Assembly (NCBI RefSeq): GCF_030272615.1
Contig: NC_081408.1
Span: forward strand, 400,113,889-400,177,888
Reading direction: 5' to 3'
Source: Cryptomeria japonica
Lineage: Eukaryota > Streptophyta > Pinopsida > Cupressales > Cupressaceae
DNA: 64,000 nt
Below, piece after piece: positions 59,601-64,000 of this stretch (positions are counted from its first letter, which is position 1; the number at the start of each line of letters is the position of its first letter). The notes beneath the pieces are model-generated. The model made no database searches and was not told where the DNA came from. It saw only the letters and a program-made list of their open reading frames with translations. The position numbers were made by a program, and so were the translations under genes.

Positions 59601-60811
59601 ATGACTAAAGAACAACAGCAAGTGAACACACCCAGGTATGTTAGATTGAATCACTCTGAAAGTCAGATAACTGGGAATAAGTATCAAGGAGTTATGACTA
59701 GAGGAAGACTGGCAAATGAAGAGGTATGTTTAATTTCTCAAATTGAACTAGCATTAGTTAATGAGGCATGTGAAGATAGACATTGGATTAAGGCTATGGA
59801 AGATGAATTAGAACAAATTGACAAGAATAACACATGGACACTGGTTCCCCGACCTAAAAACAAAAATGTAATTGGAACTAAATGGGTATTCAGAAATAAA
59901 CTTAATGAAGATGGTAAGGTAATCAGAAACAAAGAAAGATTAGTGTGTAAGGGATATTCACAGAAAGAGGGATTGATTACAATGAAACCTTTGCACTGGT
60001 AGCCAGAATTGAGGCAGTCAAATTATTTCTTGCATTTGCAGCACACAAGAACTATAAAGTTTATCAAATGGATGTTAAATGTGCATTTCTGGATGGTGAT
60101 CTTGAAGAAGAAGTTTACATTGAACAACCAGATGGATTTTCATTGACAAATGATAAAGATGTGGTTTACAGGTTAAGGAAAGCTTTTAATGGATTTAAGC
60201 AAGCTCCTAGAGCTTGGTATGCTAGATTGGACAAATATCTTTTGAAGCTTGGTTACACTAAAGGTAATGCTAACAACAACTTATATTTCAAAGTGACTAA
60301 TGATGACATCTTGGTTATTGAACTTTTTGTTGATGATATCATTTTTGGAGGAGAAGATGGATTGCGTAAAGACTTTTCTAATAAGATGCATGAAGAATTT
60401 GAAATGTCTATGATTGGGGAGATAAAATTATTTTTAGGATTGCAGATTTCTCAGACTGATAAAGGTATATTCTTATGTCAATCAAAGTACTTGAAGGAAT
60501 TACTAAAGAAATTTGGTATGGAAAACTCTAAACCGGTAAGTACTCCTATGACAACAACCGATAAACTATCATTGAAGGATGATTCAACCCCTATTAATCT
60601 TACAAGATATAAATCTATGATAGAAGGTTTACTGTATTTCACACAAACAAGATCTGATATAATGAATGTAGTATGTATTGTTTCAATATTTCAGAGTAAT
60701 CCTAGAGAAAATCATGAATCAGCAGTGAAAAGGATTTTCCGGTATTTACAAGGCACAACAAATCTTGGTTTATGGTATCCTAAAGATGAAAAATTTGAGT
60801 TATGTGCATAG
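59600..60811 (+). pseudogene. Element F reverse transcriptase
   Basis: DRHWIKAMEDELEQIDKNNTWTLVPRPKNKNVIGTKWVFRNKLNEDG starts the Copia RT domain. A frameshift near 59.97 kb (ITMKPLHW in place of the usual YNETFAPV, readable in the next frame) breaks it. 60068-60811 continues with MDVKCAFLDGDLEEEVYIEQPDGF, GFKQAPRAWYARLD and the active site LFVDDIIFGG with both Asp residues. KYLKELLKKFGMENSKPVSTPM precedes the RNase H. A stop at about 60809 ends the frame. Confidence 0.87.
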
Positions 60812-61189
60812 ATCGATGTTAATTGGGCAGGAGATTTACATGACAGAAAGAGCACCATCGACTGAGCATTATTTCTTGGTAGCACATTGATTTCATGGTT
60901 GAGCAAGAAACAAAGTTGTACATCATTATCAACAACATAATCAAAATATGTTGCAGCAACAACTAATTGTACTCAGGTATTATGGACTAAGCAAATGTTA
61001 AAGGACATAAAGGTAAAATGCAAAGAATCTATAATCATCTATTGTGATAATTCAACAACAATTGATATATCAAAGAATCCAGTATTTCACTCTAAAACTA
61101 AACATGTTTCTATCAAATACAATTTTCTGAAAGAGAATGTTGAAGCAAAAGAAGTGAAATTGGTTTATGTGAAACCTTTGAATATCTAA
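60812..61189 (+). pseudogene. Element F RNase H
   Basis: Text across stops reads DVNWAGDLHDRKSTID, a stop, ALFLGSTLISWLSKKQ, LSTT, a stop, KYVAATTNCTQVLWTKQML, then the frame 60995-61189 with IIIYCDNSTTIDISKNPVFHSKTKHVSIKYNFLKENV. This is the Copia RNase H (usual forms WAGD, SEAEYVA, CDN.SAI, H.RTKHI). The Glu of the SEAEY box is lost to a stop. Confidence 0.82.
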
Positions 61190-61587
61190 GAGAGAAGCTT
61201 GGGGTTATACCCTCACCGGTAGAGACTTAGACAATTGATGCTTGGCATCAGACTGACATAAATTAACAAAGAAACCTTTTTTCTGGCTTTGATGGAGGAG
61301 AGCTACTTCTTAGGGGGAGTAGTTGAATAAGTTGGTTCTATGAACTGGTTGCATCTAGTATTTATAATACTTTGGCATTTGATGTCAAAGGGGGAGAGAT
61401 ATCTATGGAAAAACACATTATCTTTTGGGGAGAGAATATTCATTGGGGGAGTGATTGTACAAATGCAAAGATGGTTAGTATTTTAATTTCTGGTATTGAT
61501 CTATTCTGGAGATTGTTAGTTTTTGGTTTATTGGCATTTATGATTTGGCACTTAGATGGTTTTTCCATCTTGTGTTGCCATCAATGA
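61190..61587 (+). other. Element F 3' untranslated region with repeated polypurine tracts
   Basis: Non-coding. TAGGGGGAGT at 61311-61320, TCAAAGGGGGAGAG at about 61385-61397 and TTGGGGGAGTG at about 61444 repeat the polypurine theme. No env-like frame is visible. Confidence 0.6.
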
Positions 61588-61600
61588 CAAAGGGGGAGAT
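61588..61600 (+). other. Element F main polypurine tract
   Basis: CAAAGGGGGAGAT directly before the 3' LTR, in the shared context GTTGCCATCAATGA. Confidence 0.88.
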
Positions 61601-62672
61601 TGTTGGTATTATGGATATGTTGCTTGGTTTTGTCATTGATGTCAATACTTATCAACACTTATCCTTCTGGAGATCTTTGATTATGTTCACCGGCAAGTTC
61701 AGTGACTTATGCACAGTCACTGATATTTAGTTTACCGGCAGGTTATATTGTTCACCGGGACTAAGGATAACTTTTATCATCTGGAGATCACTTGGTTATG
61801 TCGAAGACATGGTTTAGACACTTGGCTTTGGAGATTTGATTATTGATCTAATCGGGTTGACATATTTGTTGTTACCAGCAAATTGGTCTAGGTTATGGAC
61901 CGACATGCATTATCTATTCCATATCAATACGACACATTATGGAGAATGTTTAATCAATTAATATTGTTGTTAAGCCAACATGATGCATCGCATCTTGACT
62001 TGTTGTAATTGATTTTTATTGTAATATTCTTAGTGAGCCAACCTACACATTTGGTCTTAGGTTTTGGTATATATGTAAGATCTCAATTGTGAGATTAACA
62101 TAGTATGGGTATGGTATGTAATAAGGTATTGTAAGGTTATATACGAATATAAGTAGAGCTACTCACATAGACATCATTTGAAGATTCAAGGAAGGTTTGA
62201 AGAAGACAATTAGAGCCTAACCGGTACTGAATCCAACATAGAAGATGCCACTTTGAGCAGTACATTATCATTGGATTTCATCACCCATTTTGTAGTCAGT
62301 GTGATTCCCATTCTGTGATTGAGCAGTGAGCTCTAGGCAGCTGGCCTTTCTACATGTGCAGACTCCATTTGTAAATACATACTATCTGCAGTAGTATCAT
62401 CTGATTGTGGGTAAGGTTTCCCACCGTGGTTTTTCTCCTTACAGGGTTTCCACGTACAAATCTCTATGTTATGTGTTTTGGATATTGTTTCTCTTTCTGT
62501 TTCATGCATTAAGCTTCACTGGTACTATTATTAGACAATTGTTAATTTGTTTACCAGCATTTAGTTTGGTTTATTGGTATTATGTTTCAAGTTTGGTTAA
62601 AATTATATTTAAGATAAAATTATTAGACAACTGATTCACCACCCCTCTCTCAGTTTCCTTTCGGTCCTAGCA
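61601..62672 (+). repeat. Element F 3' LTR
   Basis: 1072 bp, partner of 56052-57089. It carries an extra stretch near 61699-61728 (AAGTTCAGTGACTTATGCAC) absent from the 5' copy, which accounts for most of the length difference. Confidence 0.92.
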
Positions 62673-62677
62673 ATTAT

Positions 62678-62870
62678 CATTTCTTTTGATGAATGTTTTG
62701 TATCCCATGCTTTTAGGGAGCCCAACATGGTGGCTGACTTCTTTGTCAACAAGGTGGTGATAGCTAAGGGGAGGATGACATGGACTAATGAAGACAACTT
62801 GGAGGATGATGTCAGGGCTCTTCTTAGATATGATAGATCACATGGGATACGTGGTAGTATCCCGTCACAT
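62678..62870 (+). pseudogene. LINE D RNase H, last part
   Basis: Right after F's target-site duplication, plus-strand text ISFDECFVSHAFREPNMVADFFVNKVVIAKGRM completes the RNase H (usual form H.YREANQVADWLAN), with the last catalytic Asp in VADF. It joins in sense with KEII at 56051. The LINE coding part ends within about 150 bp. No clear poly(A) tail was found. Confidence 0.7.
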
Positions 62871-63112
62871 TGCTAATTTCAATGATGGGGAGGGCCATTA
62901 TTACTATTCATGGAGGCTATCATGGAGAGATTAGAGGAGGTATTTCTTATTATTGCTTGCACACTTGCTGGGTTATTTGTGAGCTCTTTTGGTTTTTAAC
63001 TCGCCTGCACATTCTACTAAACCACTCTTTTCTTGAGGACTTTGCTAATGTCAAGATGGGAGGAGAGAGACATTGTGCTAAACTTGTGGACTGTTAAGGG
63101 ATAAGGGCCAAC
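62871..63112. other. Short non-coding gap
   Basis: Probable LINE D 3' untranslated sequence or unrelated DNA. The open frame 62870-63097 has no recognisable domain. Confidence 0.35.
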
Positions 63113-64000
63113 TTGACTATATGGAGGATTCTGGAAAAGGGGGAATTAAAACCCTGCATTGACAAGCTGCATGGATGGGATCCTAAAGTTACTAATATTT
63201 TTGGCAAAGGGTCGAATGAGGGAAAAATTACTCTATTTGGGAGGTCTATAGTGGTTGATGAGAACTTAATTGTAGAATTCACTGGCTTATCTACTAAGGG
63301 ACTCAAGTTTTATAGAGAGAGAAAATACTCTGACCCTGTAGTGAAGAAATTTTCCAAAACCGACAAGGAGAGGAAAATGTTGGTCAAGAAAAACAAAAGT
63401 TGTTATGATGCAGACACTATCAAGTTGCTTTGGAGGGATGTGTTGAAGGTGATAATGGAATACATCACCATGGATGGCCAATACTCAAGGGTTTTTGGGC
63501 ATCATTTCATCCTACTCAATCATTTCAAACACTAGGTTAGGGTTTCTTTCCCTTTTTATCTCTTGTCTTCTGTTAATGCTAGTATTTTTTAGCATAAAGA
63601 AAACCCTAGTGTCAATCTTATTCTTCATGAGGGGTTATTGGCCTTGATTTATGAACATTTTAAAGTCAATTCTGCTAAGCATAATTCCCCCCTATTTCCA
63701 TTTCGGAGGATAAGGCCTCGGAAACCCACAATAACAATGATGATGATTGGAAAACGGATATGGAGGATGATTGTTTTGTCCCTCCCAAGAAAGGGAAAAA
63801 CAAAAATAAGCCTACCAATCCCCCACCTTCTGAGAAGGGGAAGCTTAAAGATTTGGAGATTGCCTTCCTCTAGCTCTAGAACGAAATGTGGTAGTAAACT
63901 GTCTAAGGGTCGCCCTATGTCGAAGGGTAAAGCTTTGGCTTATGAGGATCCCTCTCCAGAACATGCTAATCAAGACTCCCCATCTCCCCTACACTCATTC
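63113..64000 (+). pseudogene. Unknown ORF, partial, runs off the window
   Basis: Frame 63113-63535 (140 codons) reads ITLFGRSIVVDENLIVEFTGLSTKGLKFYRERKYSDP...LLWRDVLKVIMEYITMDGQYSRVFGHHFILLNHFKH. After a stop the text continues (VRVSFPFYLLSSVNASI...), and a Lys/Pro-rich tail is seen in shifted frames to the window end. The EFTGLSTKG...EYITMDGQYS..FGHHFILLNHF layout is like the unknown plant-mobile-domain-style proteins carried by retroelements, as in the LTR ORF of C and ORF2 of A and B. I cannot show homology by eye. No start or end is certain. Confidence 0.45.

Larger units (their letters stand above)
56052..62672 (+). mobile_element. Element F: Ty1/Copia retrotransposon (Sirevirus-like)
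   Basis: LTRs 56052-57089 and 61601-62672, TGTTGG...CTAACA or CTAGCA. A perfect 5-bp duplication, ATTAT, at 56047-56051 and 62673-62677. Primer site at 57092 and polypurine tract at 61588. Interior order gag, protease, integrase, RT, RNase H is the Copia order. The coding region is broken by about six stops and a frameshift but remains easy to read. Several polypurine-tract copies precede the 3' LTR, a feature I recall as typical of Sireviruses. Inserted in the RNase H of LINE D. Confidence 0.92.

Noticed and set aside
61372-61587. Possible env-like ORF between RNase H and the 3' LTR of F
   Set aside because: Only 71 codons, overlapping the repeated polypurine tracts. Hydrophobic text arises from T-rich sequence, and no comparable frame exists in A or B.

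Overview
The window reads as intergenic, repeat-dominated DNA from a large plant nuclear genome. Plant LTR retrotransposons with initiator-tRNA(Met) primer sites, a Tat/Ogre-type Ty3/Gypsy element with two RNase H domains, plant L1-type LINEs with DUF4283 and RNase H domains, and a Helitron relic are all present. The size of the elements and the deep nesting suggest a gymnosperm or another giant plant genome, but this is inference. I see no intact single-copy host gene, no tRNA or rRNA gene and no CRISPR. Almost every coding region is broken by stops or frameshifts.

Layout. 1-960: degenerate GC-mixed repeat. About 1.4-6.1 kb, minus strand: decayed Helitron with an HUH Rep motif and a PIF1-type helicase. 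6.1-8.87 kb: AT-rich DNA with two adjacent perfect hairpins and a tandem duplication. 8871-19870, plus strand: element A, an LTR element with a gag-like zinc-knuckle ORF1 and a long ORF2 of unknown function but no reverse transcriptase or integrase. A small non-coding LTR element with three LTRs and two internal regions is nested in it (12183-16346). 19871-23066: AT-rich host DNA.

23067-49182, minus strand: element B, a 26-kb relative of A with a perfect target-site duplication. Element C (about 26843-46242, minus strand) is nested inside its ORF2. C is a giant Ty3/Gypsy Tat-like element with LTRs of about 6.06 kb. Each LTR carries a degenerate ORF of about 1,200 codons and a tandem array of units of about 130-150 bp. 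The internal order is gag, protease, archaeal-type RNase H, RT, RNase H, integrase. 49.2-51.5 kb: non-coding, with an LTR-like stretch.

52.08-62.87 kb, plus strand: a LINE (D) split by two insertions. One is a 1.6-kb minus-strand LINE derivative (E) that carries ORF1 but no ORF2. The other is a Ty1/Copia element (F, 56052-62672) with a perfect target-site duplication. 62.87-64 kb: a partial unknown ORF.

How the parts relate. A, B and F share the primer site, a conserved 3' LTR motif, duplicated polypurine tracts and the sequence leading into the 3' LTR. Only F has pol. A and B are therefore good candidates for coding but non-autonomous families driven by an F-like Copia (Sirevirus-like) element. 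Nesting gives the insertion order: C after B, the triple-LTR element after A, E and F after D.
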